Assembly (NCBI RefSeq): GCF_012847335.1
Contig: NZ_JABBDX010000003.1
Span: 186,001 to 250,000 of the forward strand
Length of the DNA stretch: 64,000 nucleotides
Source of the DNA: Psychrobacter sp. MF31
GTDB lineage: Bacteria > Pseudomonadota > Gammaproteobacteria > Pseudomonadales > Moraxellaceae
Direction: 5' to 3'
Part shown: positions 55,733 to 64,000 of the stretch, in pieces
Numbering within the stretch: the stretch's first letter is position 1
Layout: each line of letters opens with the position of its first letter
Made by a program: the position numbers and the translations under genes
Notes under the pieces: model-generated
Databases searched by the model: none
Told to the model about the DNA's origin: nothing
Seen by the model: the letters and a program-made list of their open reading frames with translations, nothing else

Positions 55733-56167
55733 TTAGCGAATTGGAACAATGTGCCAAACATCAAGCTTATTGTCGCCATTTTTATCGCCAGCGTTTTTGT
55801 CATTGGCATAAAAGTAGAGCGGTTTGCCATTCATTGCCCATTGGTATTTGCCATCTTCGCGTTTAAAGGCAGCAAACTGCCCTGACGCTTTGGCATTACT
55901 TGGCGCTAAAAATGCCGGCCAAAGGGTCAGACACGCCGAGCCGCATTCTGATTTGTTCATTGAGTCTTTATCAAAAGTATAAAGGGTCATATGGTTTTTA
56001 GAATCGACCAACATGCCATTTTTACTGGTGACAGGAGCGGTCATTGAGGTGGTGCTGTGAACCTCATGCATCCCTGAATTGTCCTCGCCAACCACGTTTT
56101 TGAGCGTTGAACATCCCGATACTGCTAAAACACCCACCAATGCTGAAAGTAAAATCGTGTTTTTCAT
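55733..56167 (-). CDS. COG4315-type small lipoprotein
   Basis: 144 residues. The lipoprotein signal ends in the lipobox VSGC (Cys19). The body carries the repeat typical of this family: MLVDSKNHMTLYTFDKDSMN with CGSACLTLWPAFLAP, then YQWAMNGKPLYFYANDKNAGD. The two cysteines in CGSAC are probably disulfide-bonded. The function is unknown; members are annotated as predicted lipoproteins with a conserved Yx(FWY)xxD motif. Good AAGGATATTATT site before the ATG. Confidence 0.85.
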   Translation of the reverse strand: MKNTILLSALVGVLAVSGCSTLKNVVGEDNSGMHEVHSTTSMTAPVTSKNGMLVDSKNHMTLYTFDKDSMNKSECGSACLTLWPAFLAPSNAKASGQFAAFKREDGKYQWAMNGKPLYFYANDKNAGDKNGDNKLDVWHIVPIR

Positions 56168-56677
56168 AATAATATCCTTATAATTGTAATAAAAAACAAT
56201 TGTAATAAAAAGTAAACTTGACCTGCTTTATATCTTTTAATTGATGTTAAAAAACCAATCGCAATTTAGTTATCCTCGTTTTGCTTGTCCTCGTTTTAGC
56301 GATTTTTACTATATCATTGCTGTTTTAAAAACGGGAGATGCTGTTAAGCTATCGCTACAATACTATTGTTCAGTTACATAATAAATAACGAACTATGATG
56401 AATCCTTACTTTTAAAGGTAAACAAAGTTTTATATATAAATTTAGCGGTAGATTTTCTTTTCTAATTTTGATTTAACCAACTTCTGATTTGACAAATGGT
56501 CGCATGTTATCTGTTATCGAAATTTAGCATTCATTGACAAAACTTACCTAACCACTTACGTATCTATAGCGATAATGTGGCGCAGTTTTTGTAAACTAGC
56601 CTTATCTAATCACTGACGCCAAATTTTTGATATTCCAACTCCCAAAAGGGTGATCGCGTTTTAAAATCATAATAAGA
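56168..56677. other. AT-rich intergenic region with a 16-base direct repeat
   Basis: About 510 bases without a supported gene. Near the lipoprotein start, AATTGTAATAAAAA occurs twice in tandem (56182 and 56198). A TTGACA at about 56536 has no good -10 partner at 16-18 bases. It separates two divergent genes and probably contains both promoters. Confidence 0.45.
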
Positions 56678-58333
56678 ATGAGAGCGCCCTACTGGCTGAA
56701 TTATCAAATCAGCTTGCCAACAAAGGACAGTAACCAACCAATGATCCCGTTGACCCAAACTTCTAAATCAGATCACGCCAAAGCTTCAACGCCTCAATCA
56801 AGGCTCAGCGTTGCCAATAACGCCAAAACCGCATCGCGAGTGGGAATTTTAGGCGGGGGAACGGCAGGGTCGACCATTGCCATTCGTTTGGCAGCGCTTG
56901 GGGTTGAGACGTTTTTATTTGAACAAAAGGCGTCACTGATTGACGGTCCGCCGATGTGTCATTTGCATGCCGGCGGCAACTTGTACCGCGAAATTCCTGA
57001 TGAGGACTGCGTGGCGCTGCTTGAGCAGTGCATTGATATTGTCAGGCTTTATCCTTATACCATCGATATTCGCCCAACGGTATTTGCCGTTCCCAACCGC
57101 GATGAGGGCGCGCCAGAAGATTTATTGCCAAGGCTTGAGACGTTGCAAAAGGCGTATCAAGCCCTTGTCGATCATGATGTGAATAATAAAGCCTTGGGCG
57201 AGCCAAGCGATTATTATCAGTTATATTCTCATGAGCGCTTGCTTGAGTTGGCAAAACTGCCTCAGGTGGAAGTGCCCTCAACGCTTGATGACTGGATGAT
57301 TCCGGTTGCCAAATATTTGGACTTAAATAAGGTCAAATTTCCACTCATTGCCGTTCAAGAATACGGCTGGAATATTTTTCGATTAGCAGCATCGGCAAAG
57401 CTTGCGCTTGAGCAATACCCTAACGCTCATGTATTGACCAACACGATCGTGAACAACGTTGCCCCGCTTGATTGTGAAAACTGCACCAACGCGGATCATC
57501 ATGTGAGCAAATGGCGCATTGATTATCAACGCCAAAATGAACAAGTTCAGTCGGTTGAAGTCGATTTTTTAATCAATGCGGCAGGGTTTCGAACCGGCGT
57601 CATTGATGATTTGGTCGGCGTTTCGGTAACGCGGATGGTGGAGTTTAAGTCGTCTTATGTGACCCATTGGGACAACGCAGGCGGTCAAATCCCGGAAATT
57701 ATCATTTACGGTGATCGTGGGACACCTGAGGGCATGGCGCAGTTAACGCCCTATCCGGATGGCTACTTTCAAATTCATGGCATGAGCAAATTTATCACTT
57801 TATTTAATGATGGCTTGGTCGCTTCAAGTGAGGATAGCGCTCAGCCGCCGCTTCCTAAAAAATACGTCGATTATATTGATAAGGGCTGGGACAAATCAGC
57901 GCTACAATCCCGCGCTCAGCAAGCCATTGAATATGTGGCGGAGTTTGTCCCAACCTTTAATAGCGCCCGAACGACCCAAAATGCGCTGTTTGGCGCTCAG
58001 CAAATTCCAGGGGTTGATGACACGCTTCGGGTTGCGGATGTCAGCCTTTACCCTAACTTGCATTATGCTCGCGCCGAAAATGTCAAAGCGTCCTCAACGT
58101 TGATCGCGGCGGATGAGATTGTCGGTCAACTGACAGCGCTTAATATGGTTGATGAGACGCCCTATCAGCACTGCCGTCAGCAGCATGAATGGCAATATTT
58201 GGCTTATTTTGATGGCTCGCATATCGATGCCGTGGCTCGTGATTTGGCAATTGATCGCGGCTTTCCTGCATCAATGGCGCGGGTCAATCATGGTATCCGC
58301 GAGGTGGTGCTCAATAGCTTAACGCCAATATGA
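56678..58333 (+). CDS. FAD-dependent oxidoreductase of unknown substrate
   Basis: 551 residues from the ATG at 56678; an ATG at 56741 (MIPLTQT) is also possible. The Rossmann FAD-binding motif GILGGGTAGSTIAIRLAALG lies at about residues 56-75, followed by a glutamate-like acidic strand end in FLFEQK. A second nucleotide-binding motif occurs in FLINAAGFRTG (about 305-315), as in DAO-fold oxidases. The first ~55 residues are polar and may be flexible. The overall form suggests an amine/amino-acid oxidase or dehydrogenase-like enzyme, but I cannot name the substrate. It stands alone with its own terminator. Confidence 0.75.
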   Translation: MRAPYWLNYQISLPTKDSNQPMIPLTQTSKSDHAKASTPQSRLSVANNAKTASRVGILGGGTAGSTIAIRLAALGVETFLFEQKASLIDGPPMCHLHAGGNLYREIPDEDCVALLEQCIDIVRLYPYTIDIRPTVFAVPNRDEGAPEDLLPRLETLQKAYQALVDHDVNNKALGEPSDYYQLYSHERLLELAKLPQVEVPSTLDDWMIPVAKYLDLNKVKFPLIAVQEYGWNIFRLAASAKLALEQYPNAHVLTNTIVNNVAPLDCENCTNADHHVSKWRIDYQRQNEQVQSVEVDFLINAAGFRTGVIDDLVGVSVTRMVEFKSSYVTHWDNAGGQIPEIIIYGDRGTPEGMAQLTPYPDGYFQIHGMSKFITLFNDGLVASSEDSAQPPLPKKYVDYIDKGWDKSALQSRAQQAIEYVAEFVPTFNSARTTQNALFGAQQIPGVDDTLRVADVSLYPNLHYARAENVKASSTLIAADEIVGQLTALNMVDETPYQHCRQQHEWQYLAYFDGSHIDAVARDLAIDRGFPASMARVNHGIREVVLNSLTPI

Positions 58334-58363
58334 TGACCGATGAAAATTTTAACTAAAAATAAA

Positions 58364-58401
58364 TAAAAAAGAGGCGGAATTGATGCCGCCTTTTTGTTTT
58401 T
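58364..58401. terminator. Bidirectional terminator after the FAD oxidoreductase gene
   Basis: AGGCGG pairs with CCGCCT around AATTGATG, with A and T runs on both sides, between convergent genes. Confidence 0.82.
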
Positions 58402-58428
58402 CCTGATTGCAATATTACTTTAAAATGG

Positions 58429-59106
58429 CTAGCTTCCTGCCATTTTATCGGTATCCACCGGCTCATCAATTTTGACCAACACATGAAGTAAATCAATGGC
58501 TTCATCAATGGTGTTACAAACCACCAAGCGCTCAAGGTCGTCTTTTTTCATAAATCCTTGCTCAGCGGTAAATGCCAAATGCTCAACCAATCGATCATAA
58601 AAGCCATTAATATTTAAAATAATCATCGGCTTTTCATGCTGATACAGCTGGCGCCACGTGGCGATTTCCATAATTTCCTCAAGCGTTCCCAAACCACCCG
58701 GTAAGGTGATAAACGCATCGGCGTATTCTGCCATCACGGTTTTGCGCGTGTGCATGGTGTCGGTCAAATGCAGCCGCGTTAAGGCATCATGAGCGATTTC
58801 ATGCTTGAGCATAAAGGTTGGAATCACCCCAACGGCTTGCGCGCCGCCTTTGATGATCTCGTCCGCAACAGCGCCCATAAGACCAATGCTTGCGCCGCCA
58901 TAAACCAGCCCCATGCCATTTTGTGAAAGCTTTTGACCAAGCTCGCGCGCGGCTTGCTCATAAACGGCATCGTTGCCAAGTCGTGAGCCGCAATAAACGG
59001 CAACCAGTGGCATCTCAAGTGTGGATTTGTCGATCGCCGCTTCAATATGAGCGATATCGCGACCCGTTAGTACGTTATAATTGTGGTTATTAATGGTCAT
59101 TTGCAT
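58429..59106 (-). CDS. LOG-family protein (TIGR00730), predicted nucleoside 5'-monophosphate phosphoribohydrolase
   Basis: 225 residues. The nucleotide-binding and catalytic motif PGGLGTLEE (PGGxGTxxE) and YGGASIGLMGAVAD identify the LOG/lysine-decarboxylase-like fold. Members cleave the ribose-base bond of cytokinin riboside monophosphate or of purine nucleotides (PpnN-like). ATG at 59106 with GGAGA 4 bases upstream. Single gene; no cytokinin (ipt) gene is nearby, so a role in nucleotide metabolism is more likely. Confidence 0.9.
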   Translation of the reverse strand: MQMTINNHNYNVLTGRDIAHIEAAIDKSTLEMPLVAVYCGSRLGNDAVYEQAARELGQKLSQNGMGLVYGGASIGLMGAVADEIIKGGAQAVGVIPTFMLKHEIAHDALTRLHLTDTMHTRKTVMAEYADAFITLPGGLGTLEEIMEIATWRQLYQHEKPMIILNINGFYDRLVEHLAFTAEQGFMKKDDLERLVVCNTIDEAIDLLHVLVKIDEPVDTDKMAGS

Positions 59107-59426
59107 AAAATCTCCTTCAATATTTGTTTTTGGCTCATCATTATTATGATTATTAGATTAGTTTTGACCCTCTCAAATAACTTCAAACTTTCAGCCCATT
59201 GGTTTTCATATCAACTTACTTTTTTATCTTAATTTTTTATCACTGTTTCACTGATCTGTTATTGCAACTTTATCTTAGCATACGCTAAAAGTGGTCTTGG
59301 TTACCACAGTTTATTGCTGCGTAATGGATATGTTGTTCTTAACTTTTTAGTAAGAAAGTAAGGATTTAAATTGCGATGACTAAAGCTAAATTTGATGGGG
59401 AAAATCTAAAAAAATGAGCGCAAAAG
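59107..59426. other. Intergenic region downstream of phoR
   Basis: No gene. It holds one copy of AAAAGTGGTC (59287-59296), also found at 7340-7349 (inside aroK) and 20630-20639 (rpoB-rpoC gap). No clear terminator for phoR is visible. Confidence 0.35.
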
Positions 59427-60827
59427 CTAAAAGCAATTGCGGCGATTGGCAAAAACAATGCGGAAAATGGAGCCTTCATTCTCGATTGAATCAATTTGCA
59501 GCCGAGCATCATGCTGATAAAGGACGTGTTTGACGATGGCAAGACCAAGCCCTGTGCCGCCAGCATCACGGTTGCGACCGCTATCGACGCGGTAAAAACG
59601 CTCGGTCAAGCGCTCGATATGTTGGGGCGCAATTCCGATACCATTATCGGTCACCAAGAACTCCATTCCCGATGTACCTTCGCACCAAGTGATGATGATG
59701 TTGCCACCTTTTGGGGTGTATTTGATGGCGTTGACGACCAAGTTTTGCAGGGCGCTGGTGAGATAATGCACCGCGCCATAAATATGCTGCTGGCTTTGGA
59801 TATCAAGGCTAATCTTATGACCAAAGTCTTTGTTATACGTTTTAGCTTCTTCAAAAATTTGGGTGATGAGCGCAGGCATATCGATGCAAGTTTGGTCGGG
59901 CGCTTCGTCATTTTCAAGGCGTGAGAGCAGCAGCAAATCGTTCACGATGTTATTCATGCGAACGGTTTGCTGGGTCATCAATTCAAAGCCGCGGCGCCAG
60001 TTTGGCGCGATATCCGGCTGGTCAGAAAAGGTTTCCAAATAACCCATTAAAACGGTCAGCGGCGTTCGCAGCTCGTGCGAGACATTGGCAACAAAGTCGC
60101 GGCGCATGTGCTCTAAATGCTGCAAGCGCGTGACATCATAAATCATGAGCAGCTTTTCACTGCCAAAATGGGTGACTTCACATTTCAAATAACGGTTGGG
60201 ATTTTGCCAAAATACCAAATGAATGCCGTTGTTAGGCGTTGCTGCGGTTTTGTAATAATGATGAAACTCGCTCACCGGAATCAGGTTTAAAATGCTGTTA
60301 TTTTTATCGGCAGAGGTGAGCGATAATAGCTTTTCGGCGGCTTGGTTCCACCATTCAACCCCATCGTGGTCGTTGAGCAAAATCACAGCATTTTGTAAAG
60401 ACAACAAGGAGCTCCTGATTTTTTTACTCAATCCCAAAAGTTGCAATTGCGCTTGCCGTTCTTGTTTGCGCCGCTCATAAAGGTGGGTTGCCACCGCGCC
60501 AAGCGTTCCTGCCATGTCAGGCGGCGGGTTGTTGGTAGGCTCGGCAATCCAAGCCAAAAAGCGCTGAGTGTGATACAGCCGCCAAAGCCCATAGCCAATA
60601 AAGGCAACAAAAAATCCCAGCCCCCAATAGTGACTATAAGCACCAACAACTACCGCAACCACAAGCCATAGCATAAAAATGCGCGCATCCGCCCAAACCG
60701 ACGGCGCTTGAAAGTTGGCATTATGATCGGGCGCTTCGGGCGCGCTCATGGGCAATAAAGCATCCTTTGGTTCAGGATTGGCAGGTTGCAAAGCGCTTGC
60801 GGCTGGGTCGAGGTTTTCTGTTGGCAT
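59427..60827 (-). CDS. phoR: Phosphate regulon sensor histidine kinase PhoR
   Basis: 466 residues. After a ~45-residue polar N-terminus there are two closely spaced membrane helices (about 48-66 and 69-86), a short PAS-like domain, then HisKA with VANVSHELRTPLTVLMGYL (phospho-His in SHELRTP), and HATPase with the N-box VVNAIKYTPKGG, DNGIGI and GGTGLGLAIVKH. The short extracytoplasmic part is typical of PhoR, which reads phosphate transport through PhoU/Pst. It follows phoB by 3 bases. No pst/phoU genes lie in this window. Confidence 0.95.
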   Translation of the reverse strand: MPTENLDPAASALQPANPEPKDALLPMSAPEAPDHNANFQAPSVWADARIFMLWLVVAVVVGAYSHYWGLGFFVAFIGYGLWRLYHTQRFLAWIAEPTNNPPPDMAGTLGAVATHLYERRKQERQAQLQLLGLSKKIRSSLLSLQNAVILLNDHDGVEWWNQAAEKLLSLTSADKNNSILNLIPVSEFHHYYKTAATPNNGIHLVFWQNPNRYLKCEVTHFGSEKLLMIYDVTRLQHLEHMRRDFVANVSHELRTPLTVLMGYLETFSDQPDIAPNWRRGFELMTQQTVRMNNIVNDLLLLSRLENDEAPDQTCIDMPALITQIFEEAKTYNKDFGHKISLDIQSQQHIYGAVHYLTSALQNLVVNAIKYTPKGGNIIITWCEGTSGMEFLVTDNGIGIAPQHIERLTERFYRVDSGRNRDAGGTGLGLAIVKHVLYQHDARLQIDSIENEGSIFRIVFANRRNCF

Positions 60828-60830
60828 GGA

Positions 60831-61526
60831 TTAGTCTTGAATGGAAAAACGATAGCCAATGCCGCGAACGGTTTGGATGGCTTTTGAGCAGCCGTAAGGC
60901 TCAAGCAGCTTTCGCAGCCGCCTGATATAAACATCAATGGTGCGATCTTCAATATAAACGGTGCTGCCCCAAACTTGATCAAGCAGCTGATCGCGAGAAT
61001 AAGCGCGCTCAGGATGGCTCATAAAAAATGCGAGCAGGCGATACTCGGTCGGACAAAGCTCTAAATGCTGACCGGAGGCGCTGATCCGGCGGCTGCTATG
61101 ATCAAGGCAAAGCGCGCCGGCCTCAATCCGCTTATCCGCAGTGATCCCTTGAGCTCGGCGCAGCACCGCATTGATCCGCGACACCAGCTCGCGCGTTGAA
61201 AAGGGCTTGGTGATGTAATCATCAGCTCCAGCGTCCAAGCCTTGAACCTTATGATCCTCCTCGCCTTTTGCCGTGAGCATAATGACCGGAATCTCACAAA
61301 GCAGCGCGTCTTTTTTAAGCATCCGGCAAAAATCAATGCCGCTTTGGTTGTTCGGTAGCATCCAATCGAGCAAAATTAATGCTGGGCGATGATCAACCAC
61401 CAATTGATGCGCCTCAGCAACCTCCGCCGCTTGCAAACAGTCAAACCCCGCCAATTCAAGCGTCATCACGATCATCTCGCGGATGGCGGCTTCATCTTCA
61501 ACAATTAAAATTGGCTTTTGACTCAT
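60831..61526 (-). CDS. phoB: Phosphate regulon response regulator PhoB
   Basis: About 231 residues from the ATG at 61526 (start MSQKPILIVEDEAA). The receiver domain has the phospho-acceptor Asp in LILLDWMLPN, Thr in VIMLTAK and Lys in YITKPFS. The C-terminal winged-helix OmpR-type domain is intact, ending TVRGIGYRFSIQD. It activates phosphate-starvation genes by binding Pho boxes; one lies about 50-65 bases upstream of its own start (61575-61592), implying autoactivation. Confidence 0.97.
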   Translation of the reverse strand: MSQKPILIVEDEAAIREMIVMTLELAGFDCLQAAEVAEAHQLVVDHRPALILLDWMLPNNQSGIDFCRMLKKDALLCEIPVIMLTAKGEEDHKVQGLDAGADDYITKPFSTRELVSRINAVLRRAQGITADKRIEAGALCLDHSSRRISASGQHLELCPTEYRLLAFFMSHPERAYSRDQLLDQVWGSTVYIEDRTIDVYIRRLRKLLEPYGCSKAIQTVRGIGYRFSIQD

Positions 61527-61574
61527 TGATCTGCTCTCTCCCATAACTGTGCCAACCTATTAAACCGGAAAATT

Positions 61575-61592
61575 ATGACAACTTGATGACAA
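61575..61592 (-). promoter_or_regulatory. Pho box upstream of phoB
   Basis: On the minus strand TTGTCAT-CAAG-TTGTCAT forms two TGTCA repeats with an 11-base period, matching the E. coli Pho box consensus CTGTCATAAATCTGTCAT in layout. It lies 48 bases from the phoB start, correctly placed for PhoB autoregulation. Confidence 0.85.
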
Positions 61593-61620
61593 TGATGGTC
61601 TGGTTCATGATCACCCTTAA

Positions 61621-62076
61621 TTATTGCACTTCTAATAAAAAGGTCAATGGACCATCATTACTATTATCAACCTGCATATTTGCGCCAAACTGCCCCGTTT
61701 CAACACTTGCAAAACTGGCTTTGGCGTAAGTGACAACCTCATCAAATAGCGCCTTTGCCAAATCCGGTCGCATCGCCCCGCCAAAATCCGGACGGCGACC
61801 GCTGTTTGTATTTGCCATCAAGGTAAATTGCGGCACAAGTAACAAACCGCCGCCCACTTGCGCCACATTTAAATCAAGCTTTCCAGCTTTTTGTGCATCG
61901 TCTTGATTTTCAAAAATGCGGTAAGTCAGTATTTTATCAATTAATTTTTTGCCCGTTTCAATATCATCGTCATGACCGATGCCAATATATGCCAAAATAC
62001 CGTGGTCGATGGCGCCGACAGTTTCGCCATCAACGCGAACACAAGCGCGGCTGACCCGCTGAATGACCGCTTTCAT
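61621..62076 (-). CDS. dtd: D-aminoacyl-tRNA deacylase
   Basis: 151 residues. It hydrolyses D-aminoacyl-tRNAs (and Gly-tRNA-Ala), proofreading chirality. The family's active-site regions are visible: VPQFTLMANTNSGRRPDF (usually SQFTLxxxTxxGxRP) and NDGPLTFLLEV with the Gly-cisPro motif. Normal length. Start MKAVIQRVSRACVRVDGE. Confidence 0.95.
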   Translation of the reverse strand: MKAVIQRVSRACVRVDGETVGAIDHGILAYIGIGHDDDIETGKKLIDKILTYRIFENQDDAQKAGKLDLNVAQVGGGLLLVPQFTLMANTNSGRRPDFGGAMRPDLAKALFDEVVTYAKASFASVETGQFGANMQVDNSNDGPLTFLLEVQ

Positions 62077-62255
62077 AACGCTCCTTTATTGATATGATCG
62101 ACCAATTTTACTCAAAGCTTTGCTAAACATAGTATCAAAACCAAGCCATTACTTTTCCATTACAAATGATCGCAAGGCTTGCCGGCATGATACCATAAGG
62201 CAATTTTTACCCACTTATACTAAGTTTTATTTTTAGCAAATTTTTGGACAGTATT

Positions 62256-63092
62256 ATGACCTTATTTACCTCACTTCAGCAAATCGTCCCGCAGCAAAAG
62301 CTCAGCCTGCTTGCAGGTCGCCTCGCCGAAAGCCGCCATCCGTTTGTCAAGCGCGCCATCATCCGAAGCTTTGCCAAAGCTTACGGCATCACCCTTGACG
62401 ATTATGAGCGCGAAAGCTTGAACGCTTATGACAGCTTTAACGACTTTTTTACCCGCGAATTAAAAAATGACGCGCGTCAACTAGACACCACCGAAAATGG
62501 CATTTTAAGTCCGGCGGATGGCGTCATCTCGCAGCTTGGCGGCATTGACAAACAAAAACTGCTACAAGCTAAAGGTCGCTATTATGAGATTGGTCAGCTG
62601 CTTGCTGATCGTGATGATGGCAACGATTTTATTGATGGCAGCTTTGCGACCGTTTATTTGGCGCCAAGCAACTATCACCGCGTTCATATGCCCTTTGATG
62701 GCACGCTCGTGCAGACGCGCTACGTTCCAGGGTCACTGTTTTCGGTCAACACCGTGACGGCGGCAAATATTCCTGATTTATTTGCTCGAAATGAGCGCTT
62801 GGTTTGTCTGTTTGATACGGACTTTGGTCGCGCAGCGGTGGTGATGGTCGGCGCCATGATCGTTGCTGGCATTGAAACGGTCGCCACGGGCAAAATTGAG
62901 CGATCGCCAAACATTCAGCAGCAATCACACAATTTAAGCTTAAATAAAGGCGATGAGCTTGGCAGATTTTATCTTGGGTCAACGGCAATTGTGGTGTTGC
63001 CAAAAGCGGCGAAAACTGCTTGGCAAACTGACTTGAGTGCCGGAAGCAGCGTTCAAATGGGGCAACTGCTTGGGGTTAATCAAAAAACTTAA
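62256..63092 (+). CDS. psd: Phosphatidylserine decarboxylase proenzyme
   Basis: About 278 residues from the ATG at 62256; a TTG at 62244 is in frame but less likely. It makes phosphatidylethanolamine from phosphatidylserine and matures by self-cleavage within LGST (GRFYLGSTAIVV near residue 245), which creates the pyruvoyl group on the Ser. SPADGVISQLG and YLAPSNYHRVHMP are typical, with catalytic Asp and His residues. Inner-membrane associated. Confidence 0.96.
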   Translation: MTLFTSLQQIVPQQKLSLLAGRLAESRHPFVKRAIIRSFAKAYGITLDDYERESLNAYDSFNDFFTRELKNDARQLDTTENGILSPADGVISQLGGIDKQKLLQAKGRYYEIGQLLADRDDGNDFIDGSFATVYLAPSNYHRVHMPFDGTLVQTRYVPGSLFSVNTVTAANIPDLFARNERLVCLFDTDFGRAAVVMVGAMIVAGIETVATGKIERSPNIQQQSHNLSLNKGDELGRFYLGSTAIVVLPKAAKTAWQTDLSAGSSVQMGQLLGVNQKT

Positions 63093-63097
63093 TCAGA

Positions 63098-63145
63098 AAC
63101 CGCTAAAGCAGTTATAAAAATTAACGCTTTAGCGGTTCGGTTGTT
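63098..63145 (+). terminator. Terminator-like hairpin after psd
   Basis: AACCGCTAAAGC (63098-63109) pairs perfectly with GCTTTAGCGGTT (63126-63137) across a 16-base loop, followed by a T-containing tail. It starts 5 bases after the psd stop. Confidence 0.7.
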
Positions 63146-63184
63146 CATCTTTTATTTAATTGAGCGTTAAACCGCCTTCAAAAG

Positions 63185-63760
63185 CTATTTAATCAAATTG
63201 CTGATCGTTTTAAAGGCAGGGTCTTGGCTTGATCGGCAAAGCTCAAATAAAATAGTTTCAACGGTAGTAATCACACCACCTGCTCGGCGAATCCGGCGCA
63301 GGGCAAGCTTTTTGTCGTAGGCAAATCGCGAGCCGACCGCGTCCCCAATGATGACCGGCTGCATACCATTATCGAGTAAATCAAGCGCCGTCTGCAAAAT
63401 ACAAACGTGAGTTTCAACGCCGCAAAGCAAGACGGTGCTGCGGTTTTGCTGAGCTAAATAATGCCAAGATTCATCGGTATCACAGGCGCTAAAGGTAACT
63501 TTTTCAAAGCTTTTGGCGTTGTCAGCCGTCAGCAACTCACGGATTTCGGGCAAGGTATCGCCAAGACCTTTTTTATATTGCTCGTTAAGCATAATTGGAA
63601 TATCAAGCGCTTGTAAGCCTTTGACCAAAGTGACGATTTTTTTGACGACGGCTTCATGATCGTCGATGTGCGGGGTTAAGCGTTCTTGAACGTCAATCAC
63701 CATTGCTTGGGTATTTTCGCGGGAAATTCGGTAGGTTTTGTCAGAAAACATGGTCGACAT
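63185..63760 (-). CDS. Isochorismatase-family cysteine hydrolase
   Basis: 191 residues. The catalytic triad of the family is visible: Asp in AMVIDVQERL, Lys in SFEKVTFSACD and the nucleophile Cys in CGVETHVCILQTALDLL, with the cis-peptide before VET. It resembles the YcaC/nicotinamidase-related group; the substrate is unknown. The start MSTMFSDKTYRI has AAGGAGCGTACT upstream. Confidence 0.88.
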   Translation of the reverse strand: MSTMFSDKTYRISRENTQAMVIDVQERLTPHIDDHEAVVKKIVTLVKGLQALDIPIMLNEQYKKGLGDTLPEIRELLTADNAKSFEKVTFSACDTDESWHYLAQQNRSTVLLCGVETHVCILQTALDLLDNGMQPVIIGDAVGSRFAYDKKLALRRIRRAGGVITTVETILFELCRSSQDPAFKTISNLIK

Positions 63761-64000
63761 AGTACGCTCCTTGTCGGCGGCAAAATTGGTGCGCCAAAAT
63801 TAGTCATCGTTTCTTGTTATTTTGCCTCTCTTATTTAGTCATATTTTGTCGACATCGTCAATGAGGATAACTTTCGGTAACAACTTATTTCAGATCATCT
63901 ATTTTTATTTTATATGTCATAAGTTTGATCCTTACCCTTTTCCATAAAAAAACCCCTTTTAAAAAAAGAGGTTTTTCTGCATTTATTTAAACTAGTTTTG
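63761..64000. other. Right window edge: non-coding with an inverted repeat
   Basis: No gene seen. At about 63946-63977, AAAAACCCCTTTT pairs with AAAAGAGGTTTTT with one mismatch around TAAA; this resembles a terminator for a minus-strand gene lying beyond the window. Confidence 0.5.

Noticed and set aside
56182-56211. Tandem AATTGTAATAAAAA repeat as a possible CRISPR-like or phase-variable repeat
   Set aside because: Only two copies of an AT-rich word; no spacer structure and too few units for slippage-based switching.
59496-59924. 142-codon plus-strand open frame inside phoR
   Set aside because: It lies fully antisense to the well-supported phoR kinase core and has no ribosome binding site or recognisable protein features.
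1-64000. Prophage, transposon, CRISPR, restriction or toxin-antitoxin systems
   Set aside because: No transposase, integrase, Cas, methylase or paired small toxin-antitoxin genes could be recognised; nearly all genes are conserved core genes.

Overview
The window is a chromosomal segment of a gammaproteobacterium, most likely a member of the Moraxellaceae and probably Psychrobacter. This rests on protein sequence character, gene order and the short-form HisG. It is inference from sequence reading; no database search was run. Most of the window is conserved core genome. I see no prophage, insertion sequence, CRISPR array, rRNA operon or complete defence system.

Layout from left to right. (1) 1-4.8 kb: the 5' part of a uracil-DNA-glycosylase-like gene cut by the window edge, an AbgT-family transporter, a short-chain dehydrogenase and an orphan polyamine-type binding lipoprotein. 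(2) 4.8-16.2 kb: the type IV pilus assembly operon pilMNOPQ, followed by aroK, aroB and a SPOR-domain protein (minus strand), with the class A penicillin-binding protein gene divergent from pilM. (3) 16.3-34.4 kb: the central transcription/translation block on the minus strand. Read in the direction of transcription it is rpsL-rpsG-fusA-tuf, then tRNA-Trp-secE-nusG-rplK-rplA-rplJ-rplL-rpoB-rpoC. Several control elements can be read here: three sigma70-type promoters, an L10 leader RNA before rplJ, a strong hairpin terminator/attenuator between rplL and rpoB, and terminators after tuf and rpoC. (4) 34.6-39.1 kb: an EcsC-family protein with a long charged tail, then fabB and pabB on the plus strand. 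(5) 39.2-44.1 kb: ibaG-murA-hisG-hisD-hisC, an order also known from Pseudomonas. (6) 44.3-53.4 kb: an alpha/beta hydrolase, a dolP-like lipoprotein gene, yraN divergent from rsmI, a PfkB kinase, a metY-type sulfhydrylase, nfuA, a fused NMN adenylyltransferase-Nudix enzyme and an SGNH hydrolase. (7) 53.4-54.3 kb: a small AT-rich patch with a long inverted repeat, an unrecognised 128-residue gene and a fragment of a broken reading frame. This is the only part that looks accessory. (8) 54.4-64 kb: type B ribosomal protein L31, YceI, a COG4315-type lipoprotein, a FAD-dependent oxidoreductase, a LOG-family hydrolase, the phoB-phoR phosphate two-component system with a clear Pho box in front of phoB, dtd, psd and an isochorismatase-family hydrolase.

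Functional themes are gene expression machinery, envelope and pilus building (PilMNOPQ, PBP1A, MurA, Psd, DolP-like, SPOR protein), histidine, shikimate and folate biosynthesis, and phosphate sensing. I did not find a convincing undescribed system. The best leads are the AT-rich patch at 53.4-54.3 kb, the FAD oxidoreductase behind a 0.5-kb AT-rich upstream region, and the two proteins with long Ser/Lys/Asp-rich tails.
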